Source: Promicromonospora umidemergens
Lineage (GTDB): Bacteria > Actinomycetota > Actinomycetes > Actinomycetales > Cellulomonadaceae
Direction of reading: 5' to 3'
Assembly (NCBI RefSeq): GCF_024171995.1
Contig: NZ_JAMTCT010000019.1
Coordinates: 1 to 64,000, forward strand
Length of the DNA: 64,000 nt
Shown here: piece after piece, positions 24,503 to 33,941 of the stretch
Position numbering within the stretch: position 1 is the first letter of the stretch
Layout of the letters: each line of letters begins with the position of its first letter
Notes under the pieces: generated by a model
The model's database searches: none
What the model saw: the letters and a program-made list of their open reading frames with translations, nothing else
Told to the model about the DNA's origin: nothing
Position numbers and translations under genes: made by a program

Positions 24503-27108
24503 TGGCCAGTTCCTTCCCCACCGCACGCCTCACCCTGGCGCAGATGCGCCGCAGCGTCGGGCGGCTCACCGCCGCCGGCGTCGCCATCCTGATCAGCACG
24601 GCGTTCGTCACCGTGACGCTGCTCGCCGGCAGCGTCATCCAGGGCACCACCCATGACATGATCGCGGCCCAGTACGCACAGGCCGACGCCGTCGTGTCCA
24701 TCCCGGGGGACGACGGGGAGAGCACCTTCGCGGATGCCGACATCGAGGCCGTCGCCGCCGTCGACGGTGTCGAGGCGGTGCAGCCGCTCACCGCCTGGTA
24801 CGGCGACCTGCGCAACGGCGGCAAGGGCGGCTACCAGCTGTTCACCCCCGTCCCCGAGGACCCGCGGCTCTCGCCGCTCGAGCTGACCGACGGCACCTGG
24901 CCCGCCGCCGACGAGGTGGCGCTGACGCCCGAGCTCGCCGAGCGCCTCGAGGTAGGCCTGGGTGACGAGGTGTCCGTCAAGCGGACCATCTACCCCGAGG
25001 GCTGGACGACCAGCCAGGCCGAGGACCGGGAAGCAGAGCTCGGCGAACCGGAGGAGATCACCGAGAGCCTGACCGTGACCGGCCTCGCCGACGACCCCTA
25101 CGGCGCCTACACCACCTTCGGTGGAGCCGCCGCGGTCCCTGCTGCCGCGCTCCAGACCTGGAGCGCGGCCGAGGACTCCCAGGAACAGGTCACCGAGCTC
25201 CTCGTCGCGCTCGACGAACCGCTGAGCGGCACCACCGTCCCGGCCGCCCTCGATCAGGCGGTACAGGCTGCCACCAGCGGGGTCGAGGGCGTATCCGTCC
25301 AGACCACCGAGGCGGTCGCGGCCGCGAAGGCCGCTGAGAAGACCGGGGGCCAGGACCTCGTCTTCCTCGTGTTCGTCATGACGTTCGCCGCCATCGCGCT
25401 GCTCATCGCGGCCATGGTCATCACGAACACGTTCCAGGTGATCATCGCCCAGCGGACCCGCGCCCTCGCCCTGCTGCGCTGCATCGGCGCAGGGACCGGG
25501 CAGCTCTACCGCAGCGTCCTGCTGGAGGCCGCGATCCTCGGCGCCGTCGCCTCCGCGGTGGGCATCCTCACGGGTGCGCTGCTCGCCCAGGCCGCGCTGC
25601 TGGTGGCACCGAGCTTCGACCTCGGTGTGCCGATCCCGGCGACGATCGCGCTGACCTGGCAGTCGATAGTGCTACCGCTCGTCGTCGGCACGGTCGTGAC
25701 CGTCCTGGCCGCGCTCGCCCCGGCTCGTTCGGCGACCCGCGTCGCGCCGCTGGCCGCGCTGCGGCCGTCCGACGCCCCGACGCTGCGCGCCCGGTCCGGG
25801 CGGACCCGCCTCGTCGTCTCGCTCCTCGCCCTCGTCGGCGGGTTCGCGCTGCTCGGCCTCGGCGTCTTCCTCGGGATGAACGACACGCCTCAGTTCGGCC
25901 TCCTCGCTGCCGTCGGCGGCGGTGCCGTCGCGTTCTTCGGTGTCGTGCTGAGCGCGGTGCTCTGGCTGCCCCGCGTCGCGGCCGGCCTGGGCGCCCTCGT
26001 CGGCCGCACCGGTCCGGCCTCCCGACTTGCGGTCGCCAACACGCTGCGCAACCCGCGCCGCACCGCCGCGACCTCCACCGCGCTGCTCATCGGCGTCACC
26101 CTCGTCACCATGATGTCCACCGGCGCCGCCAGCGCCCGCATGTCCGCGGACAACCTCCTCGACGAGACCTATCCCTACGACGTGAGCGTGTCGTCGTCCT
26201 CGCCCGAGTATGTCGAGGACCTCCGCGACGCCCTCGCCGGGACCGACGGTGTCGGGGCCACCGTCCTGGTGACCAACGGCTCGGTCACGCTCGACGGCGC
26301 GAAGGACACGAGCGTCGTGGGCACCGACCCCCAGGACCTCGCCGCCGTGGTGAACGTGCCCGAGGAGGCGAAACGTCTCACCGAGGGCTCGATCCTCCTG
26401 ACCCAGGAGACGGCCGACACCATGTCCGTCGGTGCGGGCGACGAGGTCGCTCTCTCCGGTGGGAACGGCTCGGTCGACCTGGACGTCGTCATCACGGGTG
26501 CCGGCCCGCTCAACCGGGTCGTCACCACCACGGACCTGGACCGCGTGACCGACGAGGAGACGTGGACCGATATCTGGGCCAAGATCTCGGGCGCCGACGT
26601 CACGGCCGTGCTGGGCGACGTCCAGGACGCCGTCGCGCAGGTCGACGGCGAGGCCTTCGTCATGGGGCCGGCGGCCGAGGCCGCGCAGTTCGGCCAGGTC
26701 GTGGACGTCATCCTCGGCATCGTGGTGGGCCTGCTCGCCGTCGCCGTCGTGATCGCCCTGATCGGCGTGACCAACACGCTGTCCCTGTCGGTGATCGAGC
26801 GGACCCGGGAGTCGGCGACCCTGCGGGCCATCGGCCTGAGCAAGAAGCAGCTGCGCGGCATGCTTGCCGTCGAGGGCGTCCTCATCGCCGGCGTCGGCGC
26901 GATCCTCGGCATCGTGCTCGGACTGATCTTCGGCTGGGCCGGCGCCGCCACCGCACTGTCCCTCATGGGCGACGTCCGGTACGCCGTCCCGTGGACCGAC
27001 ATCGCAGTGGTCGTGGTCATCGCGCTCGTCGCCGGGCTCCTCGCCTCGGTGCTCCCGGCGCGGGCCGCTGCCCGCACCTCACCCGTGGCGGCGCTCGGGG
27101 TGGAGTGA
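24502..27108 (+). CDS. FtsX-like ABC transporter permease
   Basis: 868 residues. One N-terminal helix (~20-45), a large extracytoplasmic domain (~50-280), three helices of a first FtsX domain (~290-415), two further helices (~430-495), a membrane segment near ~525, a second extracytoplasmic domain (~550-730), then a second FtsX domain with three helices (~735-860). This doubled architecture is typical of single-gene actinobacterial MacB-like permeases that work as one polypeptide with a separate ATPase. It begins inside the ATPase stop codon. Acidic external domains suggest a secreted or envelope substrate. Confidence 0.9.
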   Translation: MASSFPTARLTLAQMRRSVGRLTAAGVAILISTAFVTVTLLAGSVIQGTTHDMIAAQYAQADAVVSIPGDDGESTFADADIEAVAAVDGVEAVQPLTAWYGDLRNGGKGGYQLFTPVPEDPRLSPLELTDGTWPAADEVALTPELAERLEVGLGDEVSVKRTIYPEGWTTSQAEDREAELGEPEEITESLTVTGLADDPYGAYTTFGGAAAVPAAALQTWSAAEDSQEQVTELLVALDEPLSGTTVPAALDQAVQAATSGVEGVSVQTTEAVAAAKAAEKTGGQDLVFLVFVMTFAAIALLIAAMVITNTFQVIIAQRTRALALLRCIGAGTGQLYRSVLLEAAILGAVASAVGILTGALLAQAALLVAPSFDLGVPIPATIALTWQSIVLPLVVGTVVTVLAALAPARSATRVAPLAALRPSDAPTLRARSGRTRLVVSLLALVGGFALLGLGVFLGMNDTPQFGLLAAVGGGAVAFFGVVLSAVLWLPRVAAGLGALVGRTGPASRLAVANTLRNPRRTAATSTALLIGVTLVTMMSTGAASARMSADNLLDETYPYDVSVSSSSPEYVEDLRDALAGTDGVGATVLVTNGSVTLDGAKDTSVVGTDPQDLAAVVNVPEEAKRLTEGSILLTQETADTMSVGAGDEVALSGGNGSVDLDVVITGAGPLNRVVTTTDLDRVTDEETWTDIWAKISGADVTAVLGDVQDAVAQVDGEAFVMGPAAEAAQFGQVVDVILGIVVGLLAVAVVIALIGVTNTLSLSVIERTRESATLRAIGLSKKQLRGMLAVEGVLIAGVGAILGIVLGLIFGWAGAATALSLMGDVRYAVPWTDIAVVVVIALVAGLLASVLPARAAARTSPVAALGVE

Positions 27109-27128
27109 CGACCATCCGTCGCTGACGC

Positions 27129-27163
27129 GGCGCCCGTGCACTGCTGGCCGGTGCACGGGCGCC
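27129..27163. terminator. Bidirectional hairpin between convergent genes
   Basis: GGCGCCCGTGCAC (27129-27141) pairs perfectly with 27151-27163 across nine bases. It sits between the ends of the FtsX-like gene (27108) and the convergent MFS gene (27198), so it can serve both. Confidence 0.8.
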
Positions 27164-27197
27164 GCTGTCGTGCAGGGCTCGGCCCGCGCTGGTCGGG

Positions 27198-28448
27198 CTA
27201 AGCCGTGTCCGGGCCACCGCCAGGCCGTGGCAGCGCCGTCCGCGACGACAGCGCCACGAGCGTCATCGACAGCACGGCCGCCACCGCCCCGAAGCCGAAC
27301 ATCGCGCCGTAGGACCAGGTGCTGTGCAGCCACGCCAGCACCATCGGCGCGAAGAAGCCAAGATAGGTCAGCGAGTAGAAGACGGCGGTCAGACCGGCGA
27401 GCTGTCCAGGTCCCGCGATGCGCGCGACCTCGCTGAGCCCGGCCACGAGGCCGAGCCCGTACCCGATACCCAGCACCACGCCGGCGACCACACCGAGCGG
27501 CAGGGACGGCGTGACCGAGGCCCAGGCCGCCAGCCCCATCCCGAGCGCGACGATGCTCAGCGCCACGACCGACGCGCGGGCCGATGCCGGGGTGTCGATG
27601 CGCCGGGCCAGCACCTGGATGCCGATGCCGCACCCGAGCGAGAGCACGGTCAGGATGCCGGCGAAGGCGATCGGGAGGTCACCCGCGTGGTCGGAGAGCA
27701 GCGCGGGCAGCACCGCGTAGGCGCTGCCGCCACAGCCGAACACCCAGGGCGCGAGCGGCAGGACCACCCGCAGGAACCGCGGGTGCCGGACGGCGGTGAT
27801 CCGCAGGTCGTCGCGCAGCCGCGCACGGTCGCCCCGGCGCAGCACCGGGTTGGTCTCCGGCACGCGCAGCAACCACGCGCCCGCGGCCAGGGCTCCGGCG
27901 GCGTGCAGGACGTACGACAGGTGCGTGGGCCACGGGCCGAACTGCGCGAGCATCGCCGCGAAACCCGCGCCGACCAGGAACCCGACGGTCAGCGAGAGCG
28001 AGCCGCGCCGCGGCCCGGCGCCCCGCTCGCCCGCCCGGGCGCTGAGCTCCGTGACCCAGGTGCTGCCGACGGCCATCGCCAGCCCGAGCGCGACCCCGCA
28101 CAGCACGCGGCCGACGGCGAGCAGCAGCGGGCTCATCGGGTCGACGGCGAGCACCAGCGAACCGAGCGCCCCGATCGGCGCCGCGGGCAGCAGCAGCGGA
28201 CGGCGGCCGTACCGGTCGGAGAGCGGACCACCCAGCAGCAGCGCCGGGACGATGCCGAAGACGTAGGCGGCCAGGAGGGCATCGACCGTCACGTCGCTCA
28301 TGTTCCCCTGCTCGCGGTACATCACGAGCAGCGGTGTGAACTCGTTGCCGCCCCAGGCCACGGCCAGCAGGACGGCGGCGACCGGCCACCAGGCACGCCG
28401 TGCGGTCCGGTCGGGGGCAGGGGTGTCCCCCGGCGGCTGGTGTGGCAT
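27198..28448 (-). CDS. MFS transporter
   Basis: 416 residues with about twelve membrane helices. The MFS loop-2/3 motif is GGPLSDRYGRRPLLL. ATG 28448 (MPHQPPGD...) is preferred over 28511: CAGGAT sits six bases upstream, fitting a leaderless start, whereas the longer form would begin inside the lgt terminator. It is probably a drug/metabolite proton antiporter; the substrate is unknown. The gene is convergent with the ABC exporter and downstream of lgt. Confidence 0.82.
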   Translation of the reverse strand: MPHQPPGDTPAPDRTARRAWWPVAAVLLAVAWGGNEFTPLLVMYREQGNMSDVTVDALLAAYVFGIVPALLLGGPLSDRYGRRPLLLPAAPIGALGSLVLAVDPMSPLLLAVGRVLCGVALGLAMAVGSTWVTELSARAGERGAGPRRGSLSLTVGFLVGAGFAAMLAQFGPWPTHLSYVLHAAGALAAGAWLLRVPETNPVLRRGDRARLRDDLRITAVRHPRFLRVVLPLAPWVFGCGGSAYAVLPALLSDHAGDLPIAFAGILTVLSLGCGIGIQVLARRIDTPASARASVVALSIVALGMGLAAWASVTPSLPLGVVAGVVLGIGYGLGLVAGLSEVARIAGPGQLAGLTAVFYSLTYLGFFAPMVLAWLHSTWSYGAMFGFGAVAAVLSMTLVALSSRTALPRPGGGPDTA

Positions 28449-28489
28449 GACCACATCCTGCGTGGCGGTTGCCCGGGTGAACAAGCCGA

Positions 28490-28527
28490 GGGGCTGTGAG
28501 GGTGCGCACACGCACCTCCACAGCCCC
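28490..28527 (-). terminator. Hairpin downstream of lgt
   Basis: 28490-28506 (GGGGCTGTGAGGGTGCG) pairs with 28511-28527 at 15 of 17 positions across a 4-base loop. It lies about 40 bases past the lgt stop and just ahead of the MFS start. Confidence 0.7.
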
Positions 28528-28569
28528 CCGCACGACGACTCGGCTGACGAGCCGGCTGACGACTCGGGT

Positions 28570-29673
28570 CTACTTGCTGTCGGCCGAACCGGTCGAGGCT
28601 GCGCTCTCGGCGTCGGTACCCGTTTCGGCTTCGGTACCCGTTTCGGCTTCGGTCGGCACGTCGGCGTCGGTGCCCGCGTCTGCTTCGGTCGCCGTCCCGG
28701 CAGGCTTGCGGTCCGTGCCGTCGGTGGGCTTGGCGTCGGCAGGCTTGCCGTCGGTCGCCTCGGCGTCCTCGTCCACCGGCTCGCGCCCCGGCTGGTACAC
28801 CGACGGCTCGGGCTCCGGGTGCCGTCGACCCTGCACCACGACGATCACGATGCCGAGCACGATCGCGGCCCCCGACGTCCAGATGTTCGCGGGGACGCCC
28901 AGCGGCGCATCGCTCGTCGGGTCGATGCGGATGGCCTCGAGCCAGCTGCGGCCGAGCCCGTACCAGATCAGGTAGAGGCCGAACATGCGGCCCCAGCGCA
29001 GCCCTGCTCCAGGCGTACCGCCGTCGGCCAGGATGGCTGCGTTCCGGCGGACCACGCGCCGCTCGATGGCGAGCAGCAGGGCGATCCCGATCAGGTTCCA
29101 GATCATCTCGTACAGGAACAGCGGGTGGAACAGCGTGCCGGGGTCCGCCCAGCTGGGGAACATCGGCGCGTCGGCCCGGATCTCCAGGCCCCAGGGCAAC
29201 GTGGTCGGCAGGCCGAACAGCTCCTGGTTCACGTAGTTCCCCAGCCGCCCGATCGCTTGGGCGGCGAGCAGGCCGGGAGCGAGCGCGTCGGCGAACGAGC
29301 CGAACCGCAGGCCGGTCAGCCGGCAGCCGATCCAGACACCGACCGCCCCGCCGAGCAGGGAGCCGAACAGCGCGTTGCCGCCCTCCCAGATCCGCACCCA
29401 GGCCCACGGGTCGACGCCGGGGCCGGTGAAGTCACCGAGGTGGGTGAGCACGTGGTAGATCCGGGCGCCGACGATGCCGATCGGCACCGCCCACATCGCG
29501 ATGTCGAGGGCGAGCCCTGGCTCGGCCCCCCGCGCGCGGAGGCGGCGATCTGTGATGTATGCGGCGGCGGCGATGCCGGCCAGCAGACACAGGGCGTAGG
29601 TGTGGATGGTGAGTGGGCCCACGCTGAACTGGGACCACACCGGGTCAGGGCTGGGGATACTGGCCGAAAGCAC
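28570..29673 (-). CDS. lgt: Prolipoprotein diacylglyceryl transferase
   Basis: 367 residues. It transfers diacylglycerol from phosphatidylglycerol to the lipobox Cys of prolipoproteins. The Lgt signature GRLGNYVNQELFG is present, with HTYALCLLAGI early and FHPLFLYEMIWNL later; seven membrane helices end near residue 285. A further ~85 residues form a highly charged Asp/Glu/Thr/Ala tail (DEDAEATDGKPADAKPTDGT...), partly built from an exact 18-bp tandem duplication (28614-28649). GTG 29673 lies six bases after TACCTT, so a leaderless start is likely. The lipoprotein-binding gene at 16122 is one likely client. Confidence 0.93.
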   Translation of the reverse strand: MLSASIPSPDPVWSQFSVGPLTIHTYALCLLAGIAAAAYITDRRLRARGAEPGLALDIAMWAVPIGIVGARIYHVLTHLGDFTGPGVDPWAWVRIWEGGNALFGSLLGGAVGVWIGCRLTGLRFGSFADALAPGLLAAQAIGRLGNYVNQELFGLPTTLPWGLEIRADAPMFPSWADPGTLFHPLFLYEMIWNLIGIALLLAIERRVVRRNAAILADGGTPGAGLRWGRMFGLYLIWYGLGRSWLEAIRIDPTSDAPLGVPANIWTSGAAIVLGIVIVVVQGRRHPEPEPSVYQPGREPVDEDAEATDGKPADAKPTDGTDRKPAGTATEADAGTDADVPTEAETGTEAETGTDAESAASTGSADSK

Positions 29674-29722
29674 GACCCGAAGGTACCGCGATTTGCCCGC
29701 TCGAGGGGCATCCGGACCACGT

Positions 29723-29784
29723 GGTCGGTAAAAAGTCAGGTGATCGGCAGCCCGGGCTGCCGATCACCTGACGTTCTACCGACC
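29723..29784 (-). terminator. Nested inverted repeat between der and lgt
   Basis: 29735-29772 is a perfect 38-base palindrome: each half reads GTCAGGTGATCGGCAGCCC or its complement. It is flanked by a second pair of arms, GGTCGGTA (29723-29730) and TACCGACC (29777-29784), with four unpaired bases on each side. It is about 30 bases past the der stop and probably ends der transcription. Confidence 0.8.
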
Positions 29785-29804
29785 GCACGTACCCTGGGCC
29801 GGCT

Positions 29805-31346
29805 CTAGCGCTTGCGCTTCTCCCGGACGCGCACCGAGATCTCGATGGGGGTGCCCTCGAAGCCGAACGTCTCGCGCAGACGGCGCTCGATGAACCGGCG
29901 GTAGCCGGCCTCGATGAAACCGGTGGCGAAGATGACGAACCGCGGCGGCCGGGTCGAGGCCTGCGTCGCGAACAGGATCCGCGACTGCTTGCCGCCGCGC
30001 AGCGGGTGCGGGTGCGCGGCCACGAGCTCACCGAGGAACGCGTTGAGCTTGCCCGTCGGGACACGCCGGTCCCAGGAGGCGAGCGACCGCTCGATCGCGG
30101 GGACCAGACGCTCGCTGTGCCAGCCGGTGCGCGCCGACAGGTTGACCCGCGGCGCCCAGGCGATCTGGACCAGCTCCTTCTCGATCTCGCGCTCGAGGAA
30201 GGGGCGACGGTCCTCGTCCATGAGGTCCCACTTGTTGTACGCGATGACGAGCGCCCGGCCGGCGTCCACGACCTGCTGGATCACCCGGATGTCCTGCTCG
30301 GTCAGCGGGTTCGACGCGTCCACGAGGACCACGCCGATCTCCGCCTTGTCGATGGCGGCGGCGGTGCGCAGCGACGCGTAGAAGTCGGCGCCCTTGGTCT
30401 GGTGCACCCGGCGGCGGATGCCGGCGGTGTCCACGAACCAGTACGGGATGCCGCGCAGCTCGATGAGCTCGTCGACCGGGTCGCGCGTGGTGCCGGCGAC
30501 CTCGTCGACGACGACGCGCTCCGAGCCCGCGATCTTGTTCAGCAGCGAGGACTTGCCGACGTTCGGCCGACCGACGAGCGCCACCCTGCGGGGGCCGGCG
30601 GGCCGCAGCGCACCGTGCGCCGACGTGGTGGGCAGGGCCTTGACCGCGGCGTCGAGCAGGTCGCCCGTACCACGACCGTGCAGGGCGGAGACCGGGTGCG
30701 GCTCCCCAAGGCCCAGCGCCCACAGGTAGGTGGCGTCCGCCTCGCCCGAGGCGCCGTCCACCTTGTTGGCGCACAGCACCACCGGCTTGCCGGAGCGGCG
30801 CAGCAGCTCGACGACCCGCTCGTCGGTGGAGGTGGCACCCACTGCGGCGTCGACCACGAACACCACGGCGTCGGCGAGGGAGATCGCGACCTCTGCCTGC
30901 TCGGCCACCTTGGACTCGATGCCGGCGACGTCGACCTCCCAGCCGCCCGTGTCGACGAGCATGAACCGGTGGCCGGTCCACTCGGCCGGGTAGGACACAC
31001 GGTCACGCGTCACGCCCGGCTTGTCGGCCACGACGGCCTCTCGACGGCCGAGGATCCGGTTGACCAGGGTCGACTTGCCGACGTTCGGCCGTCCGACGAC
31101 GGCCAGCACGGGCAGCGCCGCCTCGGCCTCCGCCTGCTCGTCGCTCCACTCGGAGTCGAGCAGCACCTGGTCCGACTCGTCGAGCTCGAACTCCCTGAGG
31201 CCGACGCGCAGGGCACGCTCGCGCGCGACGTCGTCCTCGGTCTCGGCGAGGTCGGGTGCTACCGGGGCGGCAGCGTCCAGGGCAGCATCATCTCGGGCCG
31301 CGGCGTCCAGCGCAGCAGCCTCCGATGCAGAGGAGTCGTGGGTCAT
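29805..31346 (-). CDS. der: Ribosome biogenesis GTPase Der (EngA)
   Basis: 513 residues. Two GTPase domains each carry GRPNVGKS (residues ~85 and ~260), followed by [14 protein letters not shown] switch regions and NKVD/NKWD specificity motifs. A KH-like domain ends in a basic tail (VREKRKR). It assists 50S assembly. The acidic, Ala-rich N-terminal ~75 residues are typical of actinobacterial Der. ATG 31346 follows GACAAT by six bases, so the gene may have its own leaderless transcript despite lying behind cmk. Confidence 0.95.
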   Translation of the reverse strand: MTHDSSASEAAALDAAARDDAALDAAAPVAPDLAETEDDVARERALRVGLREFELDESDQVLLDSEWSDEQAEAEAALPVLAVVGRPNVGKSTLVNRILGRREAVVADKPGVTRDRVSYPAEWTGHRFMLVDTGGWEVDVAGIESKVAEQAEVAISLADAVVFVVDAAVGATSTDERVVELLRRSGKPVVLCANKVDGASGEADATYLWALGLGEPHPVSALHGRGTGDLLDAAVKALPTTSAHGALRPAGPRRVALVGRPNVGKSSLLNKIAGSERVVVDEVAGTTRDPVDELIELRGIPYWFVDTAGIRRRVHQTKGADFYASLRTAAAIDKAEIGVVLVDASNPLTEQDIRVIQQVVDAGRALVIAYNKWDLMDEDRRPFLEREIEKELVQIAWAPRVNLSARTGWHSERLVPAIERSLASWDRRVPTGKLNAFLGELVAAHPHPLRGGKQSRILFATQASTRPPRFVIFATGFIEAGYRRFIERRLRETFGFEGTPIEISVRVREKRKR

Positions 31347-31465
31347 ACCCCCATTGTCGCAGGCCTGGCACGCTGAGGTCGCCTCGTGGCCGTATGACCT
31401 GTGTCGCTCCTGCCTCGGCGGCGCCTCCGGCTCAGGCTCTGCCGGTTACCGCCCGAGCCTGCGGC

Positions 31466-32191
31466 TCAGGCGGACGGCGCCACCTCGCGCCCCGTCACCT
31501 GCGTGACGACGGCGAGGACGGCGTCGATCGTCTGCTCGAAGTCGAGGTCGCTGGAGTCGACGGTCGCCACGCCGTCGGCAGCGACCTGGAACTGCGTCAC
31601 CTTCGCGTCGTCCCGGTCGCGGCGCAGCACCTGGTCCCGCGTGGCGTCCACGGCTTCCGTGTCGGCGGCGCCGTGCACCTCCAGCGACCGACGGCGCAGG
31701 CGTGCCTCCTCGGACGCGGTGAGCAGCACCCGGGCGTCGGCGTCGGGCGCCACGACAGTGGTGATGTCGCGGCCCTCGGCCACGATCCCCCGGCCGCCCG
31801 AGTGCACTGCCTGCACCGGGCTGGACTCCTGCTCGATGATCTCGCGCTGGAGCCGCTTGAGCTCGGACCGGACCTCGAGGTTGGACGCCACCTTCGACAC
31901 CGCGGCGGTGACCTCGGTCGAGCGGATCGTCACGGCGATGTCCCTGCCGTCCAGCTCGACGCCCGGCGCGGCCGGGTCGAGGCCCATGACCAGCGGCATC
32001 GCCCGGACGGCTGTCGCGACCGACACGGCGTCGTCCAGGTCCGCCGTCTGCATGCTCCACACGGTGGCTGCCCGGTACATGGCGCCCGTGTCGAGGTAGG
32101 CCAGGCCGAGCCGCGCGGCGACCGCCTTCGACACGCTCGACTTGCCGGACCCGGACGGCCCGTCGATGGCGACTACAACAGGACTGGTCAC
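31466..32191 (-). CDS. cmk: Cytidylate kinase
   Basis: 241 residues. P-loop AIDGPSGSGKSS at residues ~8-19, YLDTGAMYRA, the CMP-binding insert, GRDITTVVAPDADARVLLTAS and a lid with RRRSLE..RDQVLRRDRDD. It phosphorylates CMP and dCMP. GTG 32191 has a GAAGCGAG-like site upstream. It lies between rluB and der, the usual actinobacterial order. The 119 bases to der hold no gene I can support. Confidence 0.95.
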   Translation of the reverse strand: MTSPVVVAIDGPSGSGKSSVSKAVAARLGLAYLDTGAMYRAATVWSMQTADLDDAVSVATAVRAMPLVMGLDPAAPGVELDGRDIAVTIRSTEVTAAVSKVASNLEVRSELKRLQREIIEQESSPVQAVHSGGRGIVAEGRDITTVVAPDADARVLLTASEEARLRRRSLEVHGAADTEAVDATRDQVLRRDRDDAKVTQFQVAADGVATVDSSDLDFEQTIDAVLAVVTQVTGREVAPSA

Positions 32192-32210
32192 AGATTTGCT
32201 CGCTTCTCGT

Positions 32211-32267
32211 TGAGTGCTGGATATCTGCCGGTCAGAGTGCCTACCAGGGGCGGATACCCAGCACTCA
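32211..32267 (-). terminator. Imperfect inverted repeat between rluB and cmk
   Basis: 32211-32229 pairs with 32249-32267 at 17 of 19 positions across a 19-base loop. It may attenuate read-through from rluB into cmk; the large loop makes it weak. Confidence 0.4.
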
Positions 32268-32277
32268 GCGATCGAGG

Positions 32278-33195
32278 TTACAGGTCTACCGCACCCATGA
32301 GGGTGCCCAGCTCCGTGCGACCCAGCACGCGGGTACGACCCGACTTCAGGTCGCCCAGCGGGATCGGTCCGATCCGGGTACGCACGAGGCGCGTCACCGG
32401 GTGCCCGACCGCTTCGAACATCCGGCGCACGATCCTGTTGCGGCCCTCGTGCAGCACGACCTCCAGCATCGCGAAGCCGTCGATCTGCTGGACCACGTGC
32501 ACCGCGTCCATCTTCACGATGCCGTCGTCGAGCTCGACGCCCTTCAGGAGCTGCTTGCCGACGCGCGGGAAGATCTCGCCCTCGACGGTCACCAGGTACG
32601 TCTTGGCGATCTCGTACTTGGGGTGGGACAGGCGGTTGGCGAGCTCGCCGTCGTTCGTCAGGAGCAGCAGACCCTCGCTGTCGGCGTCGAGCCTGCCCAC
32701 GTGGAAGAGGCGCTCCTCACGGTTCTTGATGAGGTCCGCGACGGTCGGGCGCCCCTTGGGGTCGTCCATGGTCGAGACGACGCCCAGCGGCTTGTTCAGC
32801 GCGATGGTCACCTTCGCCTGGTCCAGCTGGATCCGCAGCCCGTCCACGTGCACGACGGCGGTGTCCGGGTCGATCCGCACCCCGAGCTCCGTGACGACCT
32901 GGCCGTCGACCTCGACGTGCCCCTTGGCGATCAGCTCCTCGCTCGCCCGGCGGGATCCCAGCCCTGCCTGAGCGAGCACCTTCTGCAGCCGCACGCCGCC
33001 CTCGACGTGGACGTCGCGGCCCTGCTCGGCGGGCTGCGCCGGCTTGCGGCGTGGCGCGTTGGCCTGGGCGCGGCTCTTGGCCGAGCTACCGCCCCGGAAG
33101 TTCTTGGCGCCCTGCTTGCCGGAATGGTCGGGTCGGCGCGGCTGCTGGCCACCACTGGATTCGCGGCGGCTCCCGCCGCGGCGTTCGTTGCTCAT
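32278..33195 (-). CDS. rluB: 23S rRNA pseudouridine synthase (RluB/RsuA family)
   Basis: 305 residues. Residues 1-60 are a basic, disordered Arg/Gly/Ser extension. Then comes an S4 RNA-binding domain (VRLQKVLAQAGLGSRRASEELIAKGHVEVDG) and the catalytic fold with Asp in VGRLDADSEGLLLLTNDGELA. ATG 33195 has GAGAG upstream. It is the gene after scpB in the conserved xerD-parA-scpAB-rluB-cmk-der string. Confidence 0.93.
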   Translation of the reverse strand: MSNERRGGSRRESSGGQQPRRPDHSGKQGAKNFRGGSSAKSRAQANAPRRKPAQPAEQGRDVHVEGGVRLQKVLAQAGLGSRRASEELIAKGHVEVDGQVVTELGVRIDPDTAVVHVDGLRIQLDQAKVTIALNKPLGVVSTMDDPKGRPTVADLIKNREERLFHVGRLDADSEGLLLLTNDGELANRLSHPKYEIAKTYLVTVEGEIFPRVGKQLLKGVELDDGIVKMDAVHVVQQIDGFAMLEVVLHEGRNRIVRRMFEAVGHPVTRLVRTRIGPIPLGDLKSGRTRVLGRTELGTLMGAVDL

Positions 33196-33281
33196 GATTC
33201 ATCTCTCGGTGAGTCGGGTAAGGCGCTGCGGACCTGCCTGCTGGTCCGGGTTCGGACCCGCTGCTCGGGCCCGGGACAGGA

Positions 33282-33941
33282 CTACGAGTCCAGCCCGTCG
33301 AGGCCCTCGATCATGTCGAGGTCCGGCAGGTGCGGCGCCAGCGGAGGCAGCTCGTCGAGCGACGAGAAGTCCATCCGCTCCAAGAAGTATCCCGTGGTTC
33401 CGAACAGGACCGCACCCGAGCTCGGGTCCTGGCCGATCTCGGCGATCAGCCCGCGGGTCAGCAACGTCCGCACGACGCCGTCGACGTTCACCCCGCGCAC
33501 CGCGCTGACCTGGCCACGCGTCACCGGCTGACGGTAGGCGACCACCGCGAGCGTCTCCAGCGCGGCCTGGCTCAGCTTCGACGACTGCCCGTCCAGCACG
33601 AAGCGCCCCACCGGGTCCGCGTGCGCCGCCGACGAGTAGATGCGCCACCCGTCCATGGTCCGGCGCAGCTCGAAGCCGCGCGGCCGGGACCCGAGATGGC
33701 CGGCGTACTCGTCGGACAGCTCGTGCAGGATGTCGTCGGTCTCGTCCTGGGTGAGGTTCAGGGAGGCGGCGATGCGGTCCGCGCCGATCGGGGCGTCGGC
33801 CACCATGAGCACCGCCTCGACCGCAGCGTGCGCACCACCAGGAAGCGTGTGCACGTCGACGAAGGCCGGCTCGTCCTGCCTCGACCCCCCGGCCGGGGCG
33901 GCCACCCGCAGGGCCTCGGGGGCCTGTTCTTCGACGGTCAT
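33282..33941 (-). CDS. scpB: Segregation and condensation protein B
   Basis: 219 residues forming the paired winged-helix domains of ScpB: VEAVLMVADAPIGADRIAASL and LSQAALETLAVVAYRQPVTRGQVSAVRGVNVDGVVRTLLTRGLI. It binds ScpA and Smc to load condensin. Its ATG overlaps the scpA stop as ATGA (33938-33941), so the subunits are made in step. Confidence 0.94.
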   Translation of the reverse strand: MTVEEQAPEALRVAAPAGGSRQDEPAFVDVHTLPGGAHAAVEAVLMVADAPIGADRIAASLNLTQDETDDILHELSDEYAGHLGSRPRGFELRRTMDGWRIYSSAAHADPVGRFVLDGQSSKLSQAALETLAVVAYRQPVTRGQVSAVRGVNVDGVVRTLLTRGLIAEIGQDPSSGAVLFGTTGYFLERMDFSSLDELPPLAPHLPDLDMIEGLDGLDS

